DNA from: Shewanella marinintestina | Lineage (GTDB): Bacteria; Pseudomonadota; Gammaproteobacteria; Enterobacterales; Shewanellaceae | Direction: 5' to 3' | NCBI RefSeq assembly: GCF_023283845.1 | Contig: NZ_JAKILC010000004.1 | Location: 62,001 to 126,000, forward strand | DNA length: 64,000 nucleotides | Part shown: piece by piece, positions 26,532 through 39,813 of the stretch | Layout: each line of letters begins with the position of its first letter | Numbering within the stretch: position 1 is the first letter of the stretch | Translations under genes and position numbers: made by a program | The notes under the pieces: generated by a model | The model's input: only the letters and a program-made list of their open reading frames with translations | Told to the model about the DNA's origin: nothing | Databases searched by the model: none

Positions 26532-27953
26532 TTAGTCACTGATTAGCTGACCGCTTGCTGTTTGCGGACCAAAAATAAGCTTGCTCAGTGCTAGGGTGAC
26601 TAAAATTGTTGCTGCAAGAGTAATGGCCATCATGTGAATAAAGTGCAGCGGACTCCAAACAAAGGTAAATACTGCATAGACGACCACGCCAAATACTAGC
26701 CCTATTTTAATTGCTTTAGCATTTACATCTTTAAAAGCGAGGGCGCAGATAAATGCCGCGAGTACTGGCATTGAATAGAGACCATTTAACTGTTGCAGCA
26801 GCGATATAATGCTGCTTGATTGGGCAAATATAGGTACCAAGCATAATGAAATCAGCGTAAAGACCAATGCGACTCGGGTACCTATTTTTCGTACATCGGC
26901 GTTAGAATTGACATAGTTTTGGTGGATATCGCAAGTATAAAGGGCTGCTGCAGAATTTAAGCATGAGTTAAATGAGCTCAATACCGCACCGGCCATAACG
27001 GCTGCAAATGCGCCTGACATCCAACTTGGTAAAATATCGCCAACGAGCTTGCCGTAAGCCACATCGCCGACATCTCCGTAGAGCTTGAAGGCTACAAGGC
27101 CTGGAAGAACAACAATGATTGGAATAATGAGCTTCATGACAACCGCTGCATAAAGACCTTTTTGCGCTTCTTTTATAGACTTTGCTGCTAAAGCTCTTTG
27201 GGTGATCACCATGTTGGTACCCCAATAGAATATTTGGATAAAGATCATCCCTGTTAATAGGGTGTGCCATGGGATGTCTGATTGAGTATCACCAACAAGT
27301 GTGATGCGCTCGATTGGGATCCCTGTCAGGTCCCAGTTCACCGCATTGAGTGCCAAATATGACACTATAACTCCCATTACGAGTAGGCCTACTCCATTTA
27401 GGCTGTCTGAAATTGCAATGGCTCTTAGGCCGCCAAAGATGGCGTAAACTGCGCCCACAACAGCAAAGATGATTGCTAAAAAGGTGACAGAGATAGATAG
27501 GCCAAACATCGACTTCATAAATAATGAGCCGGTGTAGAGCACGACGGGAAGCAAAATAAAGGCATAACCGAGCATAAAAAGTATCGATACCATGGCACGG
27601 ATCCCTTTATCTTGGTATTTGCGCTCCAGAAGTTCGGTAGTCGTGGTGCAGTTATATTTGTAATAAATGGGAATAAGCCATTTAGCTAGAATGATAAGGC
27701 CGATCGCTGCTGCAATTTCCCACCAAGCAACAAGTAAGGTTTGAGCGCCATTCATGCCCACTATTTGCTCGGCGCTAATATTGGTCATCATTAAAGAGCC
27801 GGCAACAACAACCCAGCTTAATCCCCCGCCAGCGAGAAAGTAGTCTTTACTGTCACTGCTATCACGGGTGATTTTACGGCACTTTAAATAAGTAATTAAG
27901 CCTACTAGGCTTGTTAGCCCAAAAAAGATAATCAGTTGAATAGTCTGTTCCAT
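26532..27953 (-). CDS. Sodium/solute symporter (SSS family), probable sugar uptake
   Basis: 473 aa with about 13 membrane helices. The N-terminal part DYFLAGGGLSWVVVAGSLMM and TNISAEQIVGMNG, and the interior GGLRAIAISDSLNGVGLLVM, are typical of SSS sugar symporters such as Vibrio SglT. The Asn/Ser pattern of the sodium site lies in the ISAEQ region. It is set between galK and a beta-galactosidase, so Na+-driven galactose uptake is the natural inference; substrate is not proved by sequence. A good AAGGA precedes the ATG. Confidence 0.88.
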   Translation of the reverse strand: MEQTIQLIIFFGLTSLVGLITYLKCRKITRDSSDSKDYFLAGGGLSWVVVAGSLMMTNISAEQIVGMNGAQTLLVAWWEIAAAIGLIILAKWLIPIYYKYNCTTTTELLERKYQDKGIRAMVSILFMLGYAFILLPVVLYTGSLFMKSMFGLSISVTFLAIIFAVVGAVYAIFGGLRAIAISDSLNGVGLLVMGVIVSYLALNAVNWDLTGIPIERITLVGDTQSDIPWHTLLTGMIFIQIFYWGTNMVITQRALAAKSIKEAQKGLYAAVVMKLIIPIIVVLPGLVAFKLYGDVGDVAYGKLVGDILPSWMSGAFAAVMAGAVLSSFNSCLNSAAALYTCDIHQNYVNSNADVRKIGTRVALVFTLISLCLVPIFAQSSSIISLLQQLNGLYSMPVLAAFICALAFKDVNAKAIKIGLVFGVVVYAVFTFVWSPLHFIHMMAITLAATILVTLALSKLIFGPQTASGQLISD

Positions 27954-28108
27954 GTTGATCCTTCACTGTTATTTTTAGTTTTACTTTCTTTACTCTGTTT
28001 ATTTATTCGCTGTAGTTAATAAATAACTATAATCTCGACAAAAATTTGATCCATAGGTAATGTTTAGGGATAAGCGACCAGCTATTGCCTAAAGTTCGTA
28101 GCCCTAGG

Positions 28109-31391
<3,283 letters not shown>

Positions 31392-31415
31392 TTATAAAAA
31401 GGATAATGTATACAA

Positions 31416-33074
31416 TCAGTCTTTTTGACTAGCTTCTAATGGCTCCGCCTCATTTTTATGGTTAATGGCATCAGGGTTGTCTGGCGCATTACCACTCGGA
31501 GTCAGTAGCTCTTTAACCAAGTGTTCAACTAAACCCGCACCGGCAGCTTCATAGAGGTTGTAAACGCTATGTACCCCTGATTCACTGAGGGACTGAGCAT
31601 CTTCTTTATACTTTACAATTGCGCTTAACTTGCCTTGATAATCAAGTAGTTTCAGCTGTTCTACCGCAAATTGATTACCCACGTGATGAGGCATGGTGAG
31701 TAACACGAGTTCTAAGTTAGGTGCTCTATCTAATTTTTCCCAAAAGTCAGTATCCGAGGCGTCGCCTTGTACAACATTACGTCCCTCGTTGATATGAAAA
31801 TCCACTAACTCTTGTTTATGCTCAATGCCTAAGATCTCGCCGTCGTAACGAGCTCGAAGTTCATCGTAGGCGCCTGAACCGATACGACCCATACCTAAAA
31901 TTAAGAAGCGCGGATTACCGACAGGAATAGGTCTGTCTTCAGGGTGAAGAGGGTGTTTTTCTAGCCGTTTAAGTCGACTTTGATACTTTTGATAAAGTCG
32001 TCCTGATGCGGTGTTTAACGGCGCTGCAAACAAAAAGCTAAAGCTTAAGGCTACGGCTAAAATTACCATCCATTGCGGTGGTAGCCAGCCTTTTGATGTC
32101 GCTACTGCAGCCACAATTAAACCAAATTCACTGTAGTTTCCTAAAGAAAAGGAGCTCAGTAACGCCGTACGTGAACGCAATTTAAAGTGGGTTAACAAGT
32201 ACATAAATAAGATGAGCTTAATCGGCACAACCAGCACTAAAATCGCCGCGACACCAATATCGGAAAATGTGGGTAAACCATTGAGACCAACAGTTAAGAA
32301 GAAGGCGACCAGAAATAGCTCTTTGAAGTAAAACAGTGACTTAGCAAGTTCTGATGATTTAGGGTGACCAGCCAGCAAAATACCGATAATCAAAGCGCCC
32401 AAATCGGGCTTTAAGCCTACGAGTTCAAATAAGCCTGCGCCCATAACAAGCGCCATGACCAAGCCAAATAGCACCAATAATTCGCCATGACCTACGCGAT
32501 CAAAAGCTTTGTAGATTAATGGTTTTGCAAGCGGTAGCAGCAATAGGCACAGTGCCCAGTAAGACGGGACGTCGCCCTTTGATATTGTTAAGAATGCAAC
32601 AGCGAAGATATCTTGCATAATCAAGATACCAATGGCTACGCGGCCGTAAAGCGACTGCATATCACCTTTATCTTCGAGAATTTTTACAGCAAAAATGGTA
32701 CTTGAAAAACTCAATGCAAATGCGAGTAATGCTAATTGATTAAGCTCTAGCCCGGTTAGCTGCTCTAAACCGAGTAAGCCAAGCAACTTTAGTAGCGGAA
32801 TAAAGAACAGCATAGAGCCGAGTAAATGTAAACTCGAACCAGCCCAAACCTCTGCTTTAAATAAACTGCGTAGATCGAGTTTTAGACCGATGGCAAACAG
32901 CAATAAGGTCACACCTAGGTTGGCAAGTTGTTCCAGCATTGGCAAGCTGGACTCGTCGATACCAAATAGAAACAGTACAAATCCCGCAACTAAATAGCCA
33001 ATTAATGGGGGCAGTCCCACACGGCTAACTAACATGCCGCAGGCTAAGGTGATAATGAGTATGGCGGGTTCCAT
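31416..33074 (-). CDS. Kef/YbaL-type monovalent cation:proton antiporter
   Basis: 552 aa from the ATG at 33074, which has AAGGAG just upstream; the frame extends to 33197 but that extension looks non-coding. About 12 membrane helices (CPA2 exchanger) cover residues 1-380. A TrkA-N/RCK nucleotide-binding domain follows (RFLILGMGRIGSGAYDELRA), about 395-510. Length and plan match YbaL/KefB proteins (E. coli YbaL 558), which exchange K+ for H+. The tail is hydrophilic. The gene is separated from dsbD by a terminator. Confidence 0.9.
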   Translation of the reverse strand: MEPAILIITLACGMLVSRVGLPPLIGYLVAGFVLFLFGIDESSLPMLEQLANLGVTLLLFAIGLKLDLRSLFKAEVWAGSSLHLLGSMLFFIPLLKLLGLLGLEQLTGLELNQLALLAFALSFSSTIFAVKILEDKGDMQSLYGRVAIGILIMQDIFAVAFLTISKGDVPSYWALCLLLLPLAKPLIYKAFDRVGHGELLVLFGLVMALVMGAGLFELVGLKPDLGALIIGILLAGHPKSSELAKSLFYFKELFLVAFFLTVGLNGLPTFSDIGVAAILVLVVPIKLILFMYLLTHFKLRSRTALLSSFSLGNYSEFGLIVAAVATSKGWLPPQWMVILAVALSFSFLFAAPLNTASGRLYQKYQSRLKRLEKHPLHPEDRPIPVGNPRFLILGMGRIGSGAYDELRARYDGEILGIEHKQELVDFHINEGRNVVQGDASDTDFWEKLDRAPNLELVLLTMPHHVGNQFAVEQLKLLDYQGKLSAIVKYKEDAQSLSESGVHSVYNLYEAAGAGLVEHLVKELLTPSGNAPDNPDAINHKNEAEPLEASQKD

Positions 33075-33194
33075 GATGCTCCTTTTTAAATATGGAATGA
33101 TGCACCATTGTATAAGAAATTTATGAAGTTGAGCTGAAAAATGTGAACAAAAGTGATGTTTGTTAACGCTTTTTATTAAAGTACTATCTAGATA

Positions 33195-33233
33195 CAAAAA
33201 AGCCCCTGTTCATTTAATGAACTGGGGCTTTTA
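33195..33233 (-). terminator. Terminator after dsbD (minus strand)
   Basis: Stem AGCCCC-AGTTCAT / ATGAAC-GGGGCT with an A-run on the plus strand that becomes the T-run of the minus-strand transcript. Confidence 0.88.
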
Positions 33234-33311
33234 ATACTTTATTCAGTGATAAGTCGTCATCAGCTGAGTAACGGCATAAGTGCTATTTCGCTAATGCTTG
33301 TTTAACCACAG

Positions 33312-35132
33312 TTATTTCACTAGGTGATCTAAGTGCTCTGCAAATGCTTTTGGTCGCATAAAGCCTGTAACCCGCAGGTCGTCACGAATCACGCCGTTTT
33401 CGTCAAACATTAACAAAGTAGGTAAACCGAGTATGTCGTAGTACTCCAGCAGCTTAATATCAACCGCATCGTTTTTGGTGACATCAGCTTGTAGTAATAC
33501 CATTTGATCCATGCGTTCGATGACGAGTGGATCTTTAAATGTGATCGCTTCAAACTCTTTACAGGCGACGCACCAGTCAGCATAGAAATCGACCATTACC
33601 GTCTTGCCTTGTGCTGTTGCAGCTGCAACTTCAGTATGCAGGTCGAGAAGTGACTTAATACGGATAAAACCATGATTTTCAGCAGTGCTATTAGTGGCTA
33701 CATTGGTGTGAGTATTAAAGCCAAGCTTGGTCATGACCGCTTGCATACCGTAAGAGAAACTACCCAGTAACGCTAACATCAGTAGTACTGAACGCACGGT
33801 TTGCTTCCAGTTAAATTCGCTGAGTTTGTTTTGGTGCATCAAGTAACCGACTAAAGTAATAGCCCAGATTGACCATAACAGATCTGAGATAAAGTCTGGC
33901 CAAATTCGGCCTATCATCACGATTGATACCGCAATCAGTAAGAAGCCAAAAATAGTCTTGATGATATCCATCCAACTACCTGCTCTTGGCAACAACTTAC
34001 CGCCTGAAGTGCCGATAATCAGTAACGGTAGGCCCATACCCATACTCAGTACGTACAGTGCTAAAAAGCCTTGCAATAGATCACCGGTTTGCGCCACATA
34101 AATCAGTGCGCCTGATAGGGGAGCTGTGGTGCAAGGCGAGGCAACTAAGCCTGAAATTATCCCCATTACGAATACACCAATCACGTTGCCGCCTTTTTGG
34201 TTATTCGAAAATGCATTCATCTTTTCTTGCCACTTCGATGGCAGTTTAAGATCGTATAGGCCAAACATCGATAAGCTAAGCACAAAGAACAGTATTGCTA
34301 GGCCGATAAGCACAGCAGGGTGTTGCAAGGCTGCTTGATATTTCATCCCCGCAGAGGCAACGATTAAACCTACTAGAGAGTAGGTAATTGCCATACCTTG
34401 AACGTATACCATTGAAAGCGTAAATGCTTTAGCGGTAGACAGCTTTTCCCCTTGGCCGACAATAATGCCAGACAAGATAGGGTACATAGGGAATACACAA
34501 GGTGTTAAGGCAAGGCCAATACCTAAACCGAAGAATATTACCAAGGTCCAAATCAGGCTATCGCCCGATAACATGGCACTTAAGCTGTCTTGTTGAGTAA
34601 TTGGGGCGCTGTTTTCTGTCGCTGTATTGTCAGTAGCAAGAGCCGTATCAGCTTGAGGAAGTGTGCCGTCATTGGCTGCGACAGCGGTTAACTCCGCTGT
34701 GCGTTTGGTCGGTGGAAAGCAGAGTTTGCCTTCAGCACAACCCATAAAAGTGACATTTAAGCTGGCACCAGTAGCGGCTTGTTTAATTGCAACAGGAATA
34801 TCAACATAAGAATAATAGACTTGTTGCTCGCCAAAATACTCATCATTGTGCATTTTACCTTGAGGTAGGGCTATTTCACCCAGCACGGCGCCGTCACTCG
34901 TTTCGAATTTCAGTTTGTCGCGGTACATGTAGTAACCGTCGGCAATGACCCAGCTTATTTTGACTTGTTCGCCTTGCTGTTTAAAATCGAAAACAAAGGC
35001 TTGATCAACCGGCATGAGCTCGGGCTCACCCTTTAAAAAGTCAAACTTATTACTGCTGAAAATCCCCTCTGCATGGACCAAAGGAGTTAATAGCAATAAC
35101 GAGGCTAAAAACAGGTTAATGATTCTTTTCAT
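33312..35132 (-). CDS. dsbD: Thiol:disulfide interchange protein DsbD
   Basis: 606 aa from the ATG at 35132, which overlaps the cutA stop as ATGA (E. coli mature-plus-signal DsbD 565). Signal peptide MKRIINLFLASLLLLTPLVHA; N-terminal alpha domain with the Cys pair around CAEGKLCFPP; eight membrane helices with the cysteines in LALTPCVFPMYP and VASPCTTAPLSG; C-terminal thioredoxin-like gamma domain with WCVAC. DsbD carries electrons from cytoplasmic thioredoxin to periplasmic proteins, including cytochrome c maturation, fitting the cytochrome-rich organism. Confidence 0.97.
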   Translation of the reverse strand: MKRIINLFLASLLLLTPLVHAEGIFSSNKFDFLKGEPELMPVDQAFVFDFKQQGEQVKISWVIADGYYMYRDKLKFETSDGAVLGEIALPQGKMHNDEYFGEQQVYYSYVDIPVAIKQAATGASLNVTFMGCAEGKLCFPPTKRTAELTAVAANDGTLPQADTALATDNTATENSAPITQQDSLSAMLSGDSLIWTLVIFFGLGIGLALTPCVFPMYPILSGIIVGQGEKLSTAKAFTLSMVYVQGMAITYSLVGLIVASAGMKYQAALQHPAVLIGLAILFFVLSLSMFGLYDLKLPSKWQEKMNAFSNNQKGGNVIGVFVMGIISGLVASPCTTAPLSGALIYVAQTGDLLQGFLALYVLSMGMGLPLLIIGTSGGKLLPRAGSWMDIIKTIFGFLLIAVSIVMIGRIWPDFISDLLWSIWAITLVGYLMHQNKLSEFNWKQTVRSVLLMLALLGSFSYGMQAVMTKLGFNTHTNVATNSTAENHGFIRIKSLLDLHTEVAAATAQGKTVMVDFYADWCVACKEFEAITFKDPLVIERMDQMVLLQADVTKNDAVDIKLLEYYDILGLPTLLMFDENGVIRDDLRVTGFMRPKAFAEHLDHLVK

Positions 35133-35452
35133 GGCTGTGTAGTTTCTTTTATCCAATCAAAATAGGCTGGCAGTCCTTGGGTAATAGGGACCGCAATTAG
35201 CTCGGGTACATCATAAGGATGCAGCGTAGAGAGTGTGTGCTCTATGGCACTGTAATGCTGCGCTAAGCATTTAATTTGCAAATTAAACTCTTGCTCTTCA
35301 CACAACTCACCTTGCCACTCATATACGGACGTAATCGCTTGTGAGATCTGTACGCAGGCGGCAAGTTTGTTTTTGACCAGCTCCCGGGCAAGATTTTTAG
35401 CATGCTCGGCGCTAGGGCATGTTGTGATAACTAACAAAAATTGGTTTTGCAT
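35129..35452 (-). CDS. cutA: Divalent-cation tolerance protein CutA
   Basis: 107 aa (E. coli 112). The family core is visible: LVITTCPSAEHAKNLARELV, KLAACVQI, YEWQGEL and YDVPELIAVPI. CutA is a very stable trimeric PII-like protein; its proposed role in copper tolerance is weakly supported in the literature. Its stop overlaps the dsbD start, so the two are translationally coupled, the same order as in E. coli. Confidence 0.96.
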   Translation of the reverse strand: MQNQFLLVITTCPSAEHAKNLARELVKNKLAACVQISQAITSVYEWQGELCEEQEFNLQIKCLAQHYSAIEHTLSTLHPYDVPELIAVPITQGLPAYFDWIKETTQP

Positions 35453-35736
35453 TTAAACTATTTCTATTGTCCAACAGATTAAAATTGTATTAAGCCAAAT
35501 AAGTTACAATGGCTGATAATAAAGCTAATTGTTACTTTACGTGTTTTAACTTAGCCTTGCATTAAGGCATTGCTAAAATAGTGATGCCAGTAGTTTTTGC
35601 TTACAATTACTGGGTTAAAGGGCACGTTTGAGGCAATTATTTTTGTTAATTAACTCAGCCCATCAAGCTACGGCTTGAAAATAGACCGAGTAACCCCAAT
35701 TTAGTTTTCATCACCAGCAAAAAATGTGAGGTCAGT

Positions 35737-36354
35737 GTGTTTTTTATTTTGTTATTAATATTTGTTGTCGTTCCTGTGATGGAACTATCAGTACTGATCC
35801 GCGTGGGCGAAGTACTCGGTAGTTGGACAACTGTTGCATTGGTGATTTTTACGGCTGTAGTCGGGGTTTCGCTAGTGCGTAGCCAAGGTGTTAGTACGTT
35901 AATGCAGGTTCAGCAAAAATTGGCTCGTGGTGAGGCGCCAGGACAAGAAATTGTTGAAGGCATGATGTTAGCGGTTGCTGGGCTTTTATTGCTTATACCA
36001 GGCTTTGTGACTGACTTTATTGGCCTAGTATTATTAACGCCATTTACACGTATTCCCGTAGCGAAGTTTTTCTACCAACGTATGCAGCTAAAAGTGCAAG
36101 CTAATGGTGGTTTCCAGTCAGGGTTTGGCGCGGGCTTTGGCCCAGGAATGGGACCGCAAGGACAAAACCCATTTGGTCAGGGAGGTCAGTCGCCATTTGA
36201 TCAAGGTAATACCTTTGATGGTGATTTTGAGCGTAAAGACGACCCAAGTGATAAACGCCCTGAGAGTCATCAAGTAAAAGGGACAACCTTTGAAGGTGAA
36301 AAGGCTAGTGATGACACTGATAAAGCTGCTGACGATAAACAACCAAAACCTTAA
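35737..36354 (+). CDS. fxsA: Membrane protein FxsA
   Basis: 205 aa from a GTG start with GAGG upstream; no other start fits the hydrophobic N-terminus. Several membrane segments lie in residues 1-105 (VALVIFTAVVGVSLVRSQGV, LLLIPGFVTDFIGLVLL). The tail is Gly/Gln-rich and then charged, with GNTFDGDFERKDD matching E. coli FxsA (158 aa) closely; the extra length is in this tail. FxsA is known for suppressing F-plasmid exclusion of phage T7. It is convergent with the kinase gene, only 4 bp between the stops. Confidence 0.93.
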   Translation: MFFILLLIFVVVPVMELSVLIRVGEVLGSWTTVALVIFTAVVGVSLVRSQGVSTLMQVQQKLARGEAPGQEIVEGMMLAVAGLLLLIPGFVTDFIGLVLLTPFTRIPVAKFFYQRMQLKVQANGGFQSGFGAGFGPGMGPQGQNPFGQGGQSPFDQGNTFDGDFERKDDPSDKRPESHQVKGTTFEGEKASDDTDKAADDKQPKP

Positions 36355-36358
36355 CACT

Positions 36359-38194
36359 TTATCTGGCCGTGATCTTGTCCGGTTTTTCATGTTCTAATTG
36401 CTTAGGATTGCGCGGATAAAAGCGGTCTGCTCTGCGCTCTATTAGGTTAAATTTTCGGGTGTTTTTATAGGGGAGTTTCATAAAACCCGAGACTCCTTTA
36501 CCTTGGATCTTATCGACATGAGATAAGATCCTGTCAAGACTGGCCCTAAAGGCTGCCTGTTTTCTGGGGTTGAGCAATCGTAAATAGCTGTGGATCTTCA
36601 TGTGATTAGGCAGGACCTCAAAAATAATGCAACCGGTGTGGTGAATTTGGTTTATCCAGCCAAGCTCAGTCATAATTTCTTTGGGGAGCTCTAAATTCTC
36701 TTCTGGATCTCGACCATCTTCAAAGTAAGAATGTAAGCGCGATTTATCTTCCAATGACGGCACGTCCCCGACTTCAAAAGGCAGTTGTTGATCACTGCCA
36801 CAAACAAAGGGCTGTGAGCTGTTTGTTCTTTCAATATGCAACGTGTCGCGTGCATTAAAGAAACAAGCCTTAAATACACCAATACGACGGATCCCACGGG
36901 CTAAGGTCACCATGTTATTAACGGCAATTGTAATAGCGTGCTTTTGTTCAGCCTTGTAAATCGCTAGGTTAGAATCAATAAATACACCCGTTTCGCGCCA
37001 GTGAATTGCTAGCCCGCCGACAATGGCATATTGACTTAGGCGGCCCACCGCAGCAATAAAACCTTTTTCTGTATCCCCCATGCCAGCCATAAAGTTGCGG
37101 TAGTATTTTTCTAATTGCAGATCGTCCATTTTAGCAATGGGGTCATCGCTATTGTGTTCTTTTAAGAAAGCTTTACGCGAGCTATAGCTAACGGTTTCGA
37201 CCTCTTTATCTCGTGGCAGATTCCATATTGGTATTTCAGGTATGAGCGGGCCATGGTTGACTTCAGGTAAATGCAATCTATGGCTGTGGGCCATACTTTT
37301 TAAAAAGTAGTCACCCGCTTTTTTCCGTTGTGCAGGATCTTCACTGAGCATGGCATCTAAGGTGCGTGCAAGTTCAACTGGTAAGCCTATGCTGGTGGGA
37401 GGAATAACTTTACTGCCAAAACGGCTAGCTTGCCCTGAAGCTAGAGCATATAAGGTTGCGGCAACGCCTTGTTCATCAAATCGTGGACTAGACAGCGCAC
37501 CATTGAGTTGCTCATCACCGATAAAATAAACATCCCCCATGCGTGCGTTGGTATGTTGATGATCGCTCGACATTAAGTCCATCACGCTGCCATTAACCGG
37601 ATTACCTTCAATGTCTCGCTGAGCAAATACTGCTGAGCCCCAGTCAATTAATGACAGGTGACCTGTATTAATGTCGTAGACTAAATTAGAGGGTTTTATA
37701 TCACCGTGGATAAGCGGACGGCCATTATGAAGGTACTGCAAAACTGCGGCGAGCTGTCGGGCAATATTCATCACCATTGCTACGGGGAGAGCACCAACTC
37801 TAACGCACAGCTGTTCTAGATCTTCCCCTGGCGCTCTAGCCATCACTAAAATCCCTTGCTTACCGACGTGTTCAAACTTAATCACTGGTGGCACATTGGG
37901 GTGGATTACTTGCGATAGCATAAAGGCTTCTTCTTCGAGCCTATCTTGAATATGCTGCGGTAAGGTTAGACGGGAGAATTTAAACACATGAGCATCACCT
38001 TGCTGATTGATGCCTGCAAATACAAAGCCGTATGCACCTTTACCCACTAGCTCTATATCCGTATAACCAAGCTGGCCAAGTTGTTGCTTACACAGACGGA
38101 TCCAAGCTTTGTGTTTACGTGCATCATTAGCACCCAGTAGATAGATAGATTGCTCTTCTGAGATGTAAAAATGCTGCAGTTCAGGTGTTTGCAA
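36359..38194 (-). CDS. Ser/Thr protein kinase with unknown C-terminal domain
   Basis: 611 aa from a TTG start with a strong AAGGGG seven bases upstream. The kinase fold occupies about residues 40-310: Gly loop GKGAYGFVF (51-59), Lys72 in VFKFSR, catalytic HGDIKPSN (163-170) and DWG (184-186) in place of DFG. No membrane segment or sensor domain is seen. Residues 320-611 contain no domain I recognise (for example GRLSQYAIVGGLAIHWRETG), with a basic end. Substrate and signal are unknown. The gene stands alone, divergent from an FNR-box-controlled small gene. Confidence 0.85.
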   Translation of the reverse strand: MQTPELQHFYISEEQSIYLLGANDARKHKAWIRLCKQQLGQLGYTDIELVGKGAYGFVFAGINQQGDAHVFKFSRLTLPQHIQDRLEEEAFMLSQVIHPNVPPVIKFEHVGKQGILVMARAPGEDLEQLCVRVGALPVAMVMNIARQLAAVLQYLHNGRPLIHGDIKPSNLVYDINTGHLSLIDWGSAVFAQRDIEGNPVNGSVMDLMSSDHQHTNARMGDVYFIGDEQLNGALSSPRFDEQGVAATLYALASGQASRFGSKVIPPTSIGLPVELARTLDAMLSEDPAQRKKAGDYFLKSMAHSHRLHLPEVNHGPLIPEIPIWNLPRDKEVETVSYSSRKAFLKEHNSDDPIAKMDDLQLEKYYRNFMAGMGDTEKGFIAAVGRLSQYAIVGGLAIHWRETGVFIDSNLAIYKAEQKHAITIAVNNMVTLARGIRRIGVFKACFFNARDTLHIERTNSSQPFVCGSDQQLPFEVGDVPSLEDKSRLHSYFEDGRDPEENLELPKEIMTELGWINQIHHTGCIIFEVLPNHMKIHSYLRLLNPRKQAAFRASLDRILSHVDKIQGKGVSGFMKLPYKNTRKFNLIERRADRFYPRNPKQLEHEKPDKITAR

Positions 38195-38331
38195 TAGAGT
38201 CCCCTTCTTTATTTAATTCCATTAAATCAATTAGAGATAATAAAGTCCAAGCAGATTGACTGGATGGTGCTTGTTCGAGGGCATAAAAATACGATTTTGG
38301 TGACACCTAACTAATATTTTTGGATTAGATA

Positions 38332-38345
38332 TTGATGCATATCAA
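38332..38345. promoter_or_regulatory. Perfect FNR/EtrA box
   Basis: TTGATGCATATCAA matches the consensus TTGAT-N4-ATCAA at every fixed base. A TATAAA at 38389-38394 would place the box near -62 from the start of transcription, a class I activator position, for the plus-strand gene downstream. Confidence 0.75.
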
Positions 38346-38441
38346 ATCTACCAGAATAAGACAAAGGTAATCTTAAACGCAGTGCTAGTATAAATGGTAT
38401 AAGCCAAAGAAAAGGCTTAGATATCAACCCGAGGTGGCTTT

Positions 38442-38783
38442 ATGTCAGGACTAGATAAATCCGAACTAATAAAATTACTTGAGTATCCAAGACGGCGTAT
38501 TTTGTAGTCGATGGAATTAAATTATTGTCCGCATGCAGGTTTTTTTAACCCAACGGATATGGAGTGCATTAATTGCCATCAAGGCATGGAGTGTACTTGG
38601 ATGAACCATAACGATGAAACTATTGCCGTTGAAAGAAAGTCTGTAGAGGACTTGAGACAGCAATTATTGGTCGCGGTTGATTTTATTGATTCAAGTTTAA
38701 CGCCGCATCATCTATCTCGACGTAATTGTGAATGTGAAAACTGCATCTGGCTTAGAAAGGTCCAACAAACACTGAATATTTAG
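38442..38783 (+). CDS. Small cysteine-rich protein, reading frame with in-frame amber codon
   Basis: The ATG at 38442 has a good ribosome site (GAGGTGG) and opens MSGLDKSELIKLLEYPRRRIL, then a TAG at 38505-38507. The same frame continues from ATG 38511 for 90 aa to 38783: MELNYCPHAGFFNPTDMECI, then NCHQGMECTWMNH and CECENCIW. The internal ATG has no ribosome site. Paired cysteines suggest metal binding. Either the 90-aa protein is translated from 38511, perhaps coupled to the short frame, or the TAG interrupts a 113-codon gene. I do not recognise the family. An FNR box lies upstream. Confidence 0.6.
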
Positions 38784-39044
38784 ATTTACTGATTCTGAGT
38801 ACTCAAAATGAGTAAACAGATGAAAGCACCTATCCTTTAAAGACTTGGTTAGCGGGTTGCTACGGTTATTCATTAGATTATTCTTTTGCTTATGGTTAGC
38901 TCTGTCTATACAGTAATGTCCATAGCGGTATGCCAAGTCTTGAAGTATCACTTGTTTAGGAGTGAGGCTTTACTCTCTTCCCAGTTCCCTTCAAGCGCAC
39001 AGTCATACCTAATTTAGCTAAGTTTTTTCGTTAGGACTTCGATT

Positions 39045-39704
39045 ATGCAACCAAGTTTTTGGCATGAAAAGTGGGATGCCCAGCAGATAGGCTTTCATTT
39101 AGATGCAGTTAATCCGTTATTAGTTAAGTTTTGGTCACAATTAGGTCTTAACCCCACTAGCAAGGTGTTGGTACCTTTATGTGGTAAATCATTGGATATG
39201 TGTTTTCTCGCAGAGCAAGGCCATGATGTTGTTGGTTGCGAGCTAAATGAGCTAGCTGTAAAGCAGTTTTACCAAGAAAACGGCTTACCCCTAGAAGTTA
39301 GTCAAGTTGGCGAACACCAAAAGTTCTCAACTGAGCAGGTTACTATTTATCAAGGCGATATTTTCACTCTTGATGCGCTAACATTACCAAATATTGAAGC
39401 TTTCTATGATCGCGCCGCATTGATTGCTTGGCCTGAAGATATGCGTATTGCTTACGCTAAACAGCTGGCTAAGCTTATTCCGGCTAACAGTGTAGGTTTA
39501 CTTATTACTTTAGATTACCCACAAGCAGAATTAAATGGTCCGCCGTTTGCTGTATCTGATGATTGGATTAATGCAAATCTTAGCGATGATTTTGAGATTG
39601 AATGCTTAGCAAGCGAGGATGTACTTAGTGATAATCCGCGCTTTGTTAAAAAGCAGGTGTCTTGGCTAACTGAAAGTGTGTACAAGTTAACCCGTAAAGT
39701 CTAG
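39045..39704 (+). CDS. tpm: Thiopurine S-methyltransferase
   Basis: 219 aa. N-terminus [20 protein letters not shown] and the SAM-binding segment [20 protein letters not shown] are characteristic of bacterial TPMT. These enzymes methylate thiopurines in vitro and, in some bacteria, help detoxify selenium and tellurium oxyanions; the natural substrate is uncertain. Single gene with a bidirectional terminator. Confidence 0.95.
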   Translation: MQPSFWHEKWDAQQIGFHLDAVNPLLVKFWSQLGLNPTSKVLVPLCGKSLDMCFLAEQGHDVVGCELNELAVKQFYQENGLPLEVSQVGEHQKFSTEQVTIYQGDIFTLDALTLPNIEAFYDRAALIAWPEDMRIAYAKQLAKLIPANSVGLLITLDYPQAELNGPPFAVSDDWINANLSDDFEIECLASEDVLSDNPRFVKKQVSWLTESVYKLTRKV

Positions 39705-39747
39705 TTAAGCCGCTAAAAGTGAACTATCGAAAATAGCCAATAGCGAA

Positions 39748-39779
39748 AATAAAAAAGCGACCTTAGGTCGCTTTTTTAT
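39748..39779. terminator. Bidirectional terminator between tpm and porin 1
   Basis: AAAAAAGCGACC-TTA-GGTCGCTTTTTT with runs on both sides, between convergent genes. Confidence 0.93.
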
Positions 39780-39813
39780 GGCTTAAAATCGCAGAGTCTA
39801 CAGACTCAATCGA

